Source of the DNA: Isoetes taiwanensis
Taxonomy: Eukaryota > Streptophyta > Lycopodiopsida > Isoetales > Isoetaceae
Assembly (NCBI GenBank): GCA_021234155.1
Contig: JAJEKV010000034.1
Coordinates: 1,490,001-1,554,000 of the forward strand
Direction: 5' to 3'
Length of the DNA: 64,000 nt
This document shows positions 1 to 9,180 of the stretch, in pieces. Under the pieces are notes generated by a model. It was not told the DNA's origin. It worked only from the letters and a program-made list of their open reading frames with translations, and did no database searches. A program made the translations under genes and the position numbers. Each line of letters begins with the position of its first letter. Position 1 is the first letter of the stretch.

Positions 1-381
1 ATTGAAGGAGGGCGGCCAACACGTGAGATATTCCAGCTGGAGCCTCCACCAGAACTTCCGGACCCCCCGAAGAAACCCATGAAAAGATCCCAAGACTCCC
101 TCTTTGCGAGAGCCCTACGAGAAATCCGGCACTTCCAACGGAGTTACGGATTTCTGATTCCCAGAGCTGCATTCCAGAGATTCGTCCGGGAGATTTTATG
201 GGACTTCGACCCCAACAAGCGAGTAACTAACGATATGTTACTCGCTTTACAAGAAGCAACAGAGATGGAGGTCGTGCAACACTTCGAAGATTCACTGGCA
301 TGCACGCTCCATGCAAAAAGGGTCACGCTTCAACCAAAGGACATGAGACTGGCCAAATACATCAAGAGGACAGATAAATAG
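1..381 (+). CDS. Histone H3/CENH3-like protein, 5' partial
   Basis: The frame is open from the window edge to a TAA at 379-381. The first ATG is at 79, but in-frame codons 1-78 encode a proline-rich stretch (PPPELPDPPKK) that looks like the end of an N-terminal tail, so the gene probably starts outside the window. The C-terminal 90 residues form an H3 histone fold. The alphaN region reads ALREIRHFQ then LIPRAAFQRFVREI, alpha2 carries LALQEA and FED, and the end has LHAKRVT then PKD and LAKYI. By hand alignment about half the fold residues equal canonical H3. EIRHFQ and LIPxAxF resemble plant CENH3, yet loop 1 has canonical H3 length and lacks the usual CENH3 insertion. There is no intron, unlike typical plant CENH3 genes. 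Its 3' side runs into retrotransposon leader repeats, so it may be a captured histone. A retrocopy beside the element is the alternative. Confidence 0.8.
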   Translation: MEGGRPTREIFQLEPPPELPDPPKKPMKRSQDSLFARALREIRHFQRSYGFLIPRAAFQRFVREILWDFDPNKRVTNDMLLALQEATEMEVVQHFEDSLACTLHAKRVTLQPKDMRLAKYIKRTDK

Positions 382-530
382 GATAGAAGCTACTTTTTGT
401 AACTAACAGGCTTATATGTAAAGTGTGAAAATTTTGAATAATAAGGATATATACTTGTTTAAAACGTGCACTGAATTAAGTATAGTAGTAGTTAAGGAGC
501 AAATGTGAAATTTTGGATAAAAAGAGGCCG

Positions 531-604
531 ACACCTCTAAGGGTGCGCCAGGGCATAGTTAGGTCTGGACCTAACACCCTCCTCGCGCACGCTTAGAGGG
601 GTCC
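531..604 (+). repeat. Leader hairpin unit 1
   Basis: The outer arms ACACCTCTAAGGGTGCGC and GCGCACGCTTAGAGGGGT are near-perfect reverse complements. Inside them is a second palindrome, GTTAGGTCTGGACCTAAC. The unit recurs at 726-799, 16378-16450, 16599-16672 and, truncated, at 16812-16824. Confidence 0.8.
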
Positions 605-725
605 AGCCAACTGGACCCTTGATCAACCAAATAAATAAGCAAAGAAACTTGCACTTCAGAAGAAAATAGGTAGGAATTCACGTCTTTAAACTTGTTTTTG
701 GCATCCATTAGACATAAAAAGACCA

Positions 726-799
726 ACACCTCCAAGGGTGCGTCAGAGGCCACTTAGTTCCCAACCTAACACCCTCCTCGCGCACGCTTAGAGGGGTCC
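726..799 (+). repeat. Leader hairpin unit 2
   Basis: Same outer arms as unit 1 (ACACCTCCAAGGGTGCG and CGCACGCTTAGAGGGGT). The inner palindrome is weaker (TTAGTTCCCAACCTAA). It starts 195 bp after the start of unit 1. The sequence between units is not conserved. Confidence 0.75.
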
Positions 800-1097
800 A
801 ACCTTTCAAGGTCCATAACTTGTGCTAGACATATCCAAATCGGCCAAAATTTGTTGCATTAGAACCCTAAAATTGTATAGAATCCAATTATAGCTCCAAA
901 TTAACCTAGAAACGTCAAACTTCATATCAAAATGCCAAAAGTTTTAGGAACCCTAAAAATTTTAGGGTACAAGATCCCTATAAATATCCTCATAACCCCT
1001 AAACCACACCTACAAAGTTGCTCCTGCGCCCAAGGTGATCTTCCAGCCTCCTTAAGCGCTTCCAGTTCCGTTTGATATCGACAACACGTTTCTCCTC

Positions 1098-2618
1098 ATG
1101 GCTACATCATCCTTCATCAGCTGGTACAGCGCCTCTCCTCACATTGCTCAGGTAGATGTTAACCTAGTATTCCAACTTTTTTAGAAAGAATTTGACTTGT
1201 CGGCAACCCTGAATTCAAACCCATCCTACCAACACGTTCTGCAAGAATTCCAAGAGAAAGTAGCTCCTAGCTTGCAAGAAATACCCCCATGCATAGGGTA
1301 CTTTGTACCAAAGACTGTATTGCAAACATCCCTTAACCATATACCCAACATTGCAAAATTGCTGCAGAATAGAACCGAGCGCCTACCCAACTACATGACC
1401 CTGAGCAGTAACAGAAAGAGATTTTTCTCTTACAATACAGCCTTAGCACTATTTTTATTCTATAGGGCCCAAACCGTGGTAGGTGAACCATCAATCCAGC
1501 CACTTGAGATCACATCCTTGGACTCAGCAGCAGACGAACAACTACTGCTTGAGTACGAGCAGTCCATAGCACAATCATCCGAAGAAAGTGAGGACTCAGA
1601 AGAGGAAAGCGAAGAAGAAATGGAAGTGGACCCAGAAGAAGAACGCCGAGAAGCAGAACAAGATGTTAGCCGTTTCGAAGCTGATAGGAGCACACCGAGG
1701 ATAGCACAACCAATCGGGCTGGGAATAACAAGTCTAGCACCGATCATAGTCGAAGGGCAGGAATATTTGTTCCTAAACGATATTAAAAACCTTCCCGAAT
1801 GCAGGGACAGAGGCTATCGTGTCGACGAACTCCTTCACCTTCTACGGCAGCAGCCGGACTTAGAGGATTTCATCGACCAAGAAACAGATGACTTTCCAGT
1901 TCAAGTAAGGGAAGCAGCCACATACACAGGACACAACATGTCAGATATCGAAGCCTATAGCACTATCAGAGGCATGATGACGGAAGAACAACTCCCTACA
2001 GAGGAGGAATTTGTGGCAGTCCAAGAGCAGATGGGAATAAGGGGGAAGACAACAAGAGCACTTCAACCAGAATCTTCTTCACAAGAACCATTACCAACGT
2101 TCCTAGGGAGAGCCACGAACTTAACAAGTGTACGAACGCTCTTCCATGATTACGAAGAATTAGTTCAAGTACCGGTCGATCAGTATACATCAAGGCACAG
2201 GTCTACCTCAGGAGTACGGGGAGGAGTACCCGCAACAGCACTTAAATACTACCTCCCACTCCTAACAGATGGTAGGATAATAGTATTTCATAAGCTTTTC
2301 AGCCCACGTGGAGAAGAAGCCGTGCAGATGTTGATAGCACTATCAGGTTTTGGCATGCACGCACGACTATCAGAAAAAGTCGACCATGTAATTTTGGTGA
2401 AGCGGAGGACAACCTTGAGCATTTTCGACTTTGCGGTACCCCACCTTCGACAAGGTAGGTTGGCAGTAACAGCAGCTCATACCTCCGATAGACGGGTGGA
2501 AGAGCTAGCCTTAGCTATCCGAGGGGGATCATCGAGGGATATACTACGGAACTTGGGACGCACAGTGGGTACAGCCCAAGTGAAGAAATTCCTTGAGGAT
2601 CACCCATCCCATCAGTAA
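1098..2618 (+). pseudogene. Acidic ORF of unknown function upstream of gag (Gypsy-1)
   Basis: A long frame runs from about 1185 to a TAA at 2616-2618 without an ATG for its first 66 or so codons. The nearest ATG in the same frame is at 1098 and starts MATSSFISWYSASPHIAQ. Only one in-frame TAG (1182-1184) separates it from the long frame, so I infer a protein of about 506 residues broken by one nonsense mutation. A 34-nt intron between CAG/GT at 1151 and the AG at 1184 would be too short for a plant. The protein has a very acidic serine-rich stretch (roughly residues 150-190, EESEDSEEESEEEMEVDPEE), no cysteine knuckles, no membrane segment, and a basic C-terminal half. I do not recognise a family. 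It sits 140 bp before gag. Some Tat/Ogre-type Gypsy elements carry an unknown ORF in this position, but this element has a chromodomain. Confidence 0.6.
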
Positions 2619-2757
2619 ATCAATGTAACGGAAATCATGACTATTGTATTAAGTAATATATCGGCTATATATTAATAAAAATATAAGATCTTTTGAATTA
2701 CATTTTAAATGTCTTTTTGATATCTTTGCCTTAACAATCATATCATTCAAACTCTTA

Positions 2758-4355
2758 ATGCAACCAACAAAAGAACTCATGATAAATGGTGCCAATGCAA
2801 TATGTGCAGCTAGAACAGCCAGGAATGTCGAAATTGAATTCCAAGCCCAAGGCGAGCAGACACCACCGGGACAATTCCAGCCTCGGAATCTGTTCGAAGA
2901 GTACTACGCACCGACACCAGAGGAAGAAATCTCACAGATGAGGTCAGATCTGCAAGAAATAAAAGCCATGTTGGCCGGCAGGGGAAATAACAGACAGAAC
3001 CAGAATGTGCAAGCCCCAGAGGCCCGTTCTCAAAGGGAAAAGAAAGAAAGAGGAGCCGGCGCAGATCTTCTAGCTCCAGCTCTTCAGACAGCTCGGACTC
3101 AAGCTCTGAGTCTGAGAAAGAAACAGAAAGGACCGCCCGAAGGGAAGAAAGAATAAGGGCAAGACAGCCAAGCCAATCCGACTACCAGAAAAAGGTCGAC
3201 TCGGCCTTGAGTAATGTTTGGAAAGCCCGCAAGCTGGAACAGTTTTCCGGCGAAAACAGGTCAGGGATGGAAGCCGAAGCATGGCTAGACGAGATGAGCG
3301 AATATGGAAATGCTTACGGTATGAAGGATAAGGATAAGGGCAGAGTAGCCACCGCTAACCTGAAAGGGGCAGCCCGCATTTGGTGGAGGGGTTATGCCAA
3401 AGCCCATGGGATGAGCAGAGACAAGTGCAGGTTCACAAAGTTCGCAAAGGCTTTCAAACAACACTATGTGCCCAGAGAGCACAAGTGCCATCAGATGCAA
3501 GCCTTCCACAGGTTGCAACAGGGGAACAAATCCGTACAGAAATATACGGAGGAGTTCATGAGGTTGAGGCTTTATGTGCCGAAACTCAGTGAGAGAAGAG
3601 CGGTAGAAGGCTATGTGGAGGGCCTGAATGAGGAGCTACGGAAATTAGTCAGGGCCCTGAACCCGCGTTCAGTATCAGAGGCCGAAGCAAAAGCCATAAG
3701 CTTACAAGGATCGGGACCCCAGAATAGTGAACCAAAACAGTGGTATGACAAAGGAAAAGGGTATGGAGGCCAGAGCCCGAGAGCAACCAGTCCGTCGCCT
3801 GCCAAGACGCCATACTCGGGAAATCAGTGGAAGCAGCCAGAGAAAAAGCACGTCAGCTTTAAAGACAAAGGACAAGGGGGAGGCTCAAACTACTCAAAGA
3901 CAGTCAAGCAGTTCCTCAACTCCATTCCGAAAGAAAAGCGGCAAGAATGTATAGAAAAGCAGTTATGCTTCCGGTGCTTCCAGCCGGGGCATAGAACACA
4001 CAACTGCCCATTCGTGATGAATGCAGCACTTGCGGAGATGGGAGGTTGGGAGACCCCGCCAGAAGAAGAGGAGGACGAAGGACGCGACTTCATCCATGGT
4101 GAGTGTCACATCTTTGCCGCCATAAATACAGAAAGCGCAGAGAGCCAGTACCAAGTAATATCCACAATTGGTAAGATAGCCGCCAAATCTTTCATAGTCC
4201 TCATAGACTGTGGCAGTTCCCACAATTTTGCATCACCAAGGATGGCCGAAATGCTAAAGTTGAAAACAGTGAAGTCTAAGCCCAGGCCAGTAGTGTTAGC
4301 TAGCGGAGCCATCAGGCACACTGCCGGCAAGAGGGTGAATTTCAATATGAAATGA
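2758..4355 (+). pseudogene. Gypsy-1 gag and N-terminal protease (one frameshift, interrupted)
   Basis: Starts at ATG 2758 (MQPTKELMINGAN), runs in one frame to about 3000-3045, then must shift frame into the segment read through to 4355. The shifted frame gives a serine/arginine-rich linker (KRSRRRSSSSSSSDSS) leading into the retrotransposon gag domain (EAWLDEM, ARIWWRGYA, LRLYVPKLSE). A CCHC zinc knuckle CFRCFQPGHRTHNC lies at about residue 254 of the 3207-4355 segment. Then comes the aspartic protease start, VLIDCGSSHNF, at 4194-4226, where DCG replaces the usual DSG/DTG. The frame ends where the LINE is inserted. Gag packages element RNA and the protease matures the polyprotein. The frameshift and the insertion make this copy inactive. 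Confidence 0.85.
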
Positions 4356-4435
4356 AATGAAATGAAATTCAAATTGATCACGCCCACTTAGGACCTTGAA
4401 GACCATGGAGCGAATGCATACAAAATAAATTTTGT

Positions 4436-5895
4436 TCAAATTTTTAAAACTAGAGAGCGATGTGCTTCTATAGTTTTCAAATAAAGACCAAGTGTCATAG
4501 GGTCCCTGTCTAACAAAGAGAAAAAATCAACCTCATTGATACAAAACTTATCTCGAATCTCTTCGTATGCTGAGCAGTGTAAGAATGTGTGGGTTTCATC
4601 TTCGACTATGTTCATGCCACAAACCTTACAAAATCTCTCTTCCCTTGGGATCTTCGACCACCTGTCTGTTTCCACAGAGATGCCGGGCCCCCAAATCGGG
4701 GAACCATACAGGACCACTGTCTGCACCAATGTCTTAAACAGGATCTTTTTGAGACTCCAATCCATGAGAGACGCACTATGGCATCTAGATAACATGCTGT
4801 AGAGGGCTGTTTTGCCTCCTTGAATCCGTTTCCTGACACATTCTTTCCAATTGTACTTGGCTGAAAATTCTAATCCCAGATATTTATAACTGTCTACTAT
4901 CTCCAACTGTTCATTTTTGTATGTGAAACTCGGCCTGCTTTTTGTTCCCACAATCATCACTTTCGATTTGCATAAGTTGACCTTCATGTGTCTTAGTTCA
5001 CAGAAAGTGGCCAGGCTATCTAGATGAGATTGAAGGCCCTCTGGTTTGTCTGCTATCAAAACTACATCATCAGCATAGAGAAGTAATTGCACAAGGAAAT
5101 TACCCAACCTGGAACCAGATAAACCCTGTGCGCTCAACCACTCCTCAAGCTCATCTATGTATAAGCCAAACAATGTCGGAGACAATGGGCATCCTTGCCG
5201 TACACCTATAGTGCTGCTGATTTCATCCTCAAATTTGACTGAAAGTTTCACTATTACCTCTGAATATAGCTGCGAGATGGCGCCTCGAATAGGTTTTGGT
5301 ACTCCAATCTGCTCCATTCTCAATCCCAAATCCCTCCGAGGGACTGTGTCGAAGGCTTTTGTAAAGTCTATGAATGCGAGATACGAGCCTGTCGTGGATT
5401 TTTTGCCTGCTCAATCAGTGCCCTCAAGCTAAGAGCATGGTCCAGGGTGCAATGCTGTTTTCTAAAACCTGCCTGGCAATCAGCCCTCTTCCCATTCTCG
5501 TCAGCCCAATAACTGAGTTTCTTTTCTAATAGGCTGCCCAACAATTTTGAAAACATGCTGCCAATCAATATGGTCCGGTAGTTTCGTACATTGTTTCTGT
5601 CTCCAGATTTATGAATGGGGAAAACTCTATTTACTTTCCAGTTATGTGGCAGCCCCTGTCTGGCTGCCTGGTTCATCAAACGGGTCACTACATCGATGGG
5701 CCCATCTCCTAACCATTTCAGCAATTCAATGCTCAGGCCTTGCATATCGGCAGCCTTCCCATTCTGCATAGTTTGTAAGGCGGTTTTTACATCACCAACT
5801 GTGAACAGATCCTCTTCTACTTTCTCTACTTGCATACCTTCGGCCTTGTGTGAATAGAGCTCCTTGACCATTTCAAGTAACTCCGTAGGATCCAA
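4436..5895 (-). pseudogene. LINE-A ORF2 reverse transcriptase and C-terminal domain, frameshifted
   Basis: The minus-strand segment 5895-5368 holds RT motifs 1-3 (NGKAADMQGLSIELLKW, VFPIHKSGD, NYRTI, CQAGFRKQHCTLDHAL). After a frame change near 5330-5370 the segment 5329-4436 holds GVRQGCPLSPTLF, the catalytic LLLYADDVVLIA box (about 5070), and YKYLGLEF. The C-terminus has a Cys/His pattern, RFCKVCG then HTFLHC, as in many LINE ORF2 tails. The catalytic YADD is intact, but frameshifts abolish a continuous protein. The sequence stops about 80 bp from the 3' repeat tail. Confidence 0.85.
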
Positions 5896-6274
5896 ATCCG
5901 GATGCTTTTGTGTTTTAGATATTTGTTTCCAGAATGTCTTAGGATGTGTGCAGAACCAATCCTGTAAGTTAGCTTGTCTCTGTTTAAGGTAAGATCTTTT
6001 CTTCCTTCTTATGAGAGCTCTATACCATTTCGGTTTGCATACGCATCCAAAGGTAAATTTAGCTCGGGCTATGCGGCATTCTCAGGTCCCACCAACCATT
6101 GCTGCCCGGTTCTCTTTTTTGTGCATCCAAAGATCTCCATAGCTGCTTTGACTTAATAAGGACGAAAATTGTGTTGCATCCGCCTCCACCTCTCCCGGCC
6201 CACACAACACCGTGATGAGAGTCTCAAGATGATGAATGCGTCTCGGCTTTGTTTCCTCGTAATCCAGCTTCAAT

Positions 6275-7114
6275 TTAGATGTGAAATGTATTGGGTCCCC
6301 GTTTGGCGATACATGCCCCCGCTAATTCAAAGCACAATGGGACGTGGTCTGATTCTGGCAACTTATCCATCACATAAAAATCAAGTACGGAGTTCTGGTC
6401 ATTTGCTAGCAGATAGTCAACTGTACTGGATCCTAAATGACTGAAACATGTATTTTTACCTGCGCCCGGAAAGTTTACAGTGCCATTCAAGATTTTCAAT
6501 TTGCAGATTGTCCCTAGCTCCAAAAGAAGAAGATCCCCATGCTGCTTTTTATGTGATCTGCAGATTGTCTTTGAAAGGATGTATCATCATCCTCAATCAG
6601 CCTAACATCATTTAAGGAGCCCGCAAATGAGGTTGTTCAAATGTCTTTGTTCCGCATTAAAATCACCCACCAGAAGAACTTCGCCCATTTCACGAAGCTG
6701 AAGCGTGTCCTTGCACAATTCATGGAATGGGTCTGATCTGCCCGTTACCAAGTGATCATAGACATGCATGGATAAAGGCGCAAAATAGCATAGAGCTAAA
6801 TATGTACTCTGACCAGACTGATCTATGCAAACCCATAAATACTGATTATGTATGTGTTTAGAATGAATGCTAACCTTGTGTGCAATCTCAGATCTGGCAT
6901 ACACAGCCATACCGCCATATCCTCTTCCCGCTCCTGGATCCTTCTCGTTCCATACACCGCCTATGTTATCAAAGCCTTGCAAATCTGGGAAAGACCGTGC
7001 CTGGTGTTCCCATGTCTCTGTTATTAACACCAAATCCATATCTTGCCATGTTTGTACAGATGCCTCCATTTTTTCTTTAGATAAACCACGGACATTCCAT
7101 GCTAATAACTTCAA
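6275..7114 (-). pseudogene. LINE-A ORF2 N-terminus: APE-type endonuclease, frameshifted
   Basis: The start MKLLAWNVRGLSKEK at 7114 is the classic first strand of an apurinic-like endonuclease. It is followed by LVLITETW (catalytic Glu), GGMAVYAR, and LLVGDFNAE (Asp/Asn of the active site). After a frameshift at about 6520-6610 the domain ends with STVDYLLAN and SDHVPLCFEL, the usual terminal SDH motif. The enzyme nicks target DNA to prime reverse transcription. The segment 6275-5895 between endonuclease and RT is open only in pieces. Confidence 0.8.
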
Positions 7115-7126
7115 GGTCCGAAACTG

Positions 7127-7802
7127 CTATTCTCTTCTCCGTTTAGTGATGATTGCTTTCCCTGTGCTGTCCAGATATGCTACTACCCCAGTTGCTCTTG
7201 CTTCTTTTACCTTGTTCCATTCTCGTTTTCTGACTTCTTGCTGTGCAGGAGTTAAATCATGGTCTAACCAGATTTTTTGACCTTTTAGTGTGCTACGATT
7301 TTGTAGCACTCTGTGTTTAGCTTCTTCTGTCCTGAATTTCACCAAAATTGGTCTATTGACCTTACCAATTCGTCTGCAATACACATATTGCGGTTCATGT
7401 AGATGCATAATTTCCTTGAAGAAGTGCTCAATGACATCAGATGTAACCTCTTCTTCAGATCTTTAGATTCCGGGCCCTGACCTCTAGTTCAGATTTTTCA
7501 GAAGAGACTCTATCGTGATGCAATTTCATCTGTTCCTTGGTGGTTTCAGCCATCAGGTCAGCCAGATTGGTCTGTAGTTCTTCAATTTTATCCTGTAATT
7601 TAGAGTTTTGTTCCCCAGGTGGTTTTAGTAGCATGGTCTTTAACTCAAGATTCTGGGATTGCAGCTCTTTATTCTGTATGCTAAGATCATTCACAGCTGA
7701 CCGAAGTCTCTGAACTTCTTCTTTTAATTCCAGTAACAGCACCAGCACCGGATCATCTGCATCCTCTTGGGAGGAGGAAGTGGCCTTCCTCCTCGCACCC
7801 AT
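7127..7802 (-). pseudogene. LINE-A ORF1 protein (nucleic-acid chaperone type), frameshifted
   Basis: ATG at 7802 (MGARRKATSSSQ). Residues 20-110 form a coiled coil (ELKEEVQRLRSAVNDL, NKELQSQNLELK). After a break at about 7410-7455 the second segment (7408-7127) has RPILVKFRTEEAKHRVLQ, LKGQKIWL and DHDLTPAQQEVRKREW, the pattern of the L1 ORF1p C-terminal domain that binds nucleic acid. The protein coats LINE RNA and helps target-primed reverse transcription. A coiled coil plus this domain is typical of L1-like ORF1 and differs from the DUF4283-type ORF1 of LINE-C. Confidence 0.7.
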
Positions 7803-7975
7803 TTTCGTACGTAGACCCTGTAAGCTAGGTCTTCAGAAATCTGCTGCAGCGGAATCTCCAAACACTCAAGTACCTCGTCCAGCCATGGAAGTCTGTGGAG
7901 ATGCTTGCGTGAATCAGTGGATGGGGAAACCGTCGTAAGGCCGTTCGGCAAAGCGTCGTAAGGCCGTTATGCATA

Positions 7976-9180
7976 TTGACATATAGACTTACCTGGCATC
8001 AACATTGAAATGGGGGCAGAGATCATGAACATCGGAAAATATGACCTCATCATAGGTATGGAATACCTCCACCCGGCAAAAGCACAAATAGATTGTGGGG
8101 AACGGCGCCCAACGGGAAAATTATAGAGATCGCAGGTAAGGAAGTAACACCTATAATGCAATGCATGTCGAGTAAGAAGTTACTTAGATGCATGAAAAGG
8201 CAGCAAGTTGCATACATCTTCAAATTAGAACTTGCCGAAGAAGAGGCACCAGAGGATAAAGAAGATAAATCAGTAAGCAAGCTACCCAAGCAGGTAGCCA
8301 AGCTAATAAAGGAGTTCCATGACTTGTTTCCCGATGAAATCAAGGAGCTTCCGCCATATAGAGGAGTGGAGTGCGAAATTGCACTCGAACCAGGCACCAA
8401 GCCCACAAGTAAGGCACCGTATAGAATGACGGCCCATGAACTATCAGAATTAAAGAAGCAATTGCAAGAGCTATTAGACCTAGGGTTCATAAGGCCTAGT
8501 GTCTCTCCGTTTGAAGCCCCCATCTTATTCGTCAAGAAGAAGGATGGAAGCTTGAGGATGTGTATTGACTACCGTCAATTAAACAAACACACCATCAAGA
8601 ACAAGTATGATTTACCCAGAGCGGATGATCTGATGGATCAGCTACAAGGTGCCAGGGTCTTCTCCAAAATAGACTTAAGGTCCGGTTATCATCAAATCCG
8701 AATCAAGGAGGAAGCTATCCACAAAACGGCATTCCGAACAAGATATGGCCACTACGAATTCACGGTGATGCCATTTGGCTTGTCTAATGCCCCAGCAACA
8801 TTCATGAGACTCATGAACGATATCTTTCGGGAATTCCTTGACACATTTGTTATCGTGTTCTTTGATGACATTTTGATGTATAGCAAGTCCCTGGAGGAGC
8901 ACATTCAGCATTTGAGAAGGGTACTCGAGAAGCTGAGGAGGCACCAGCTTTATGCGAAATTGTCAAAATGTCACTTCGCAACCGAAAGAGTGGAATACTT
9001 GGGGCATATCATATCAGCAGACGGCATCTCCACCGATCCCGCAAAGATCCAAGCGGTGATTGAATGGCCAGCACCAAAGAACATACACGAGGTGAGAAGC
9101 TTTTTGGGCTTAGCAGGATATTATAGAAAGTTTGTCAAGAACTTTGCTAAGATAGCAGCACCTTTGATGGACCTCACTGT
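7976..9180 (+). pseudogene. Gypsy-1 protease end and reverse transcriptase
   Basis: From 7986 the frame reads DLPGINIEMGAEIMN and [17 protein letters not shown], the second half of the Gypsy protease. A frameshift near 8093-8110 leads into the RT frame. RT motifs in order: [74 protein letters not shown], and the catalytic FFDDILMYS at about 8858-8884, where Phe precedes DD instead of the common Tyr-x. The connection domain [16 protein letters not shown] and PLMDLT follow, after which the sequence is cut by the insertion at about 9177. This enzyme copies element RNA into DNA. Confidence 0.9.

Larger units (their letters stand above)
382..1097 (+). other. Gypsy-1 leader / untranslated region
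   Basis: No coding frame is supported here. The stretch between the H3-like stop and the ATG at 1098 holds two copies of a hairpin repeat unit (531-604 and 726-799) separated by AT-rich sequence, then an AT-rich stretch containing CCCTATAAATATC (about 974-986), which could be a TATA-like element. It resembles the sequence after the primer site at 16126. Confidence 0.55.
4356..7975 (-). mobile_element. LINE-A: nearly full-length non-LTR retrotransposon inside Gypsy-1 protease
   Basis: Read on the minus strand it carries ORF1 (coiled coil plus RNA-binding C-terminal domain), an APE endonuclease and a reverse transcriptase with a Cys-rich tail, in the usual LINE order. The Gypsy-1 protease stops at about 4352 and resumes at about 7980 (DLPGINIEM), which brackets the insertion. 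The 3' end on the minus strand carries a short (TTTCA)n-like repeat (about 4346-4368) rather than poly(A). The 5' end has a direct repeat CGTCGTAAGGCCGTT (7932-7966 area). I could not fix the target-site duplication, so both ends are approximate. All ORFs carry frameshifts. Confidence 0.8.

Noticed and set aside
1151-1184. CAG/GTAGATG to TTTTTTAG as an intron restoring the 473-codon ORF
   Set aside because: 34 nt is below the usual plant minimum intron length. A nonsense mutation explains the TAG more simply.
1460-1747. Minus-strand Ser-rich ORF opposite the acidic ORF
   Set aside because: Antisense shadow of the GAA/GAG-rich acidic stretch.
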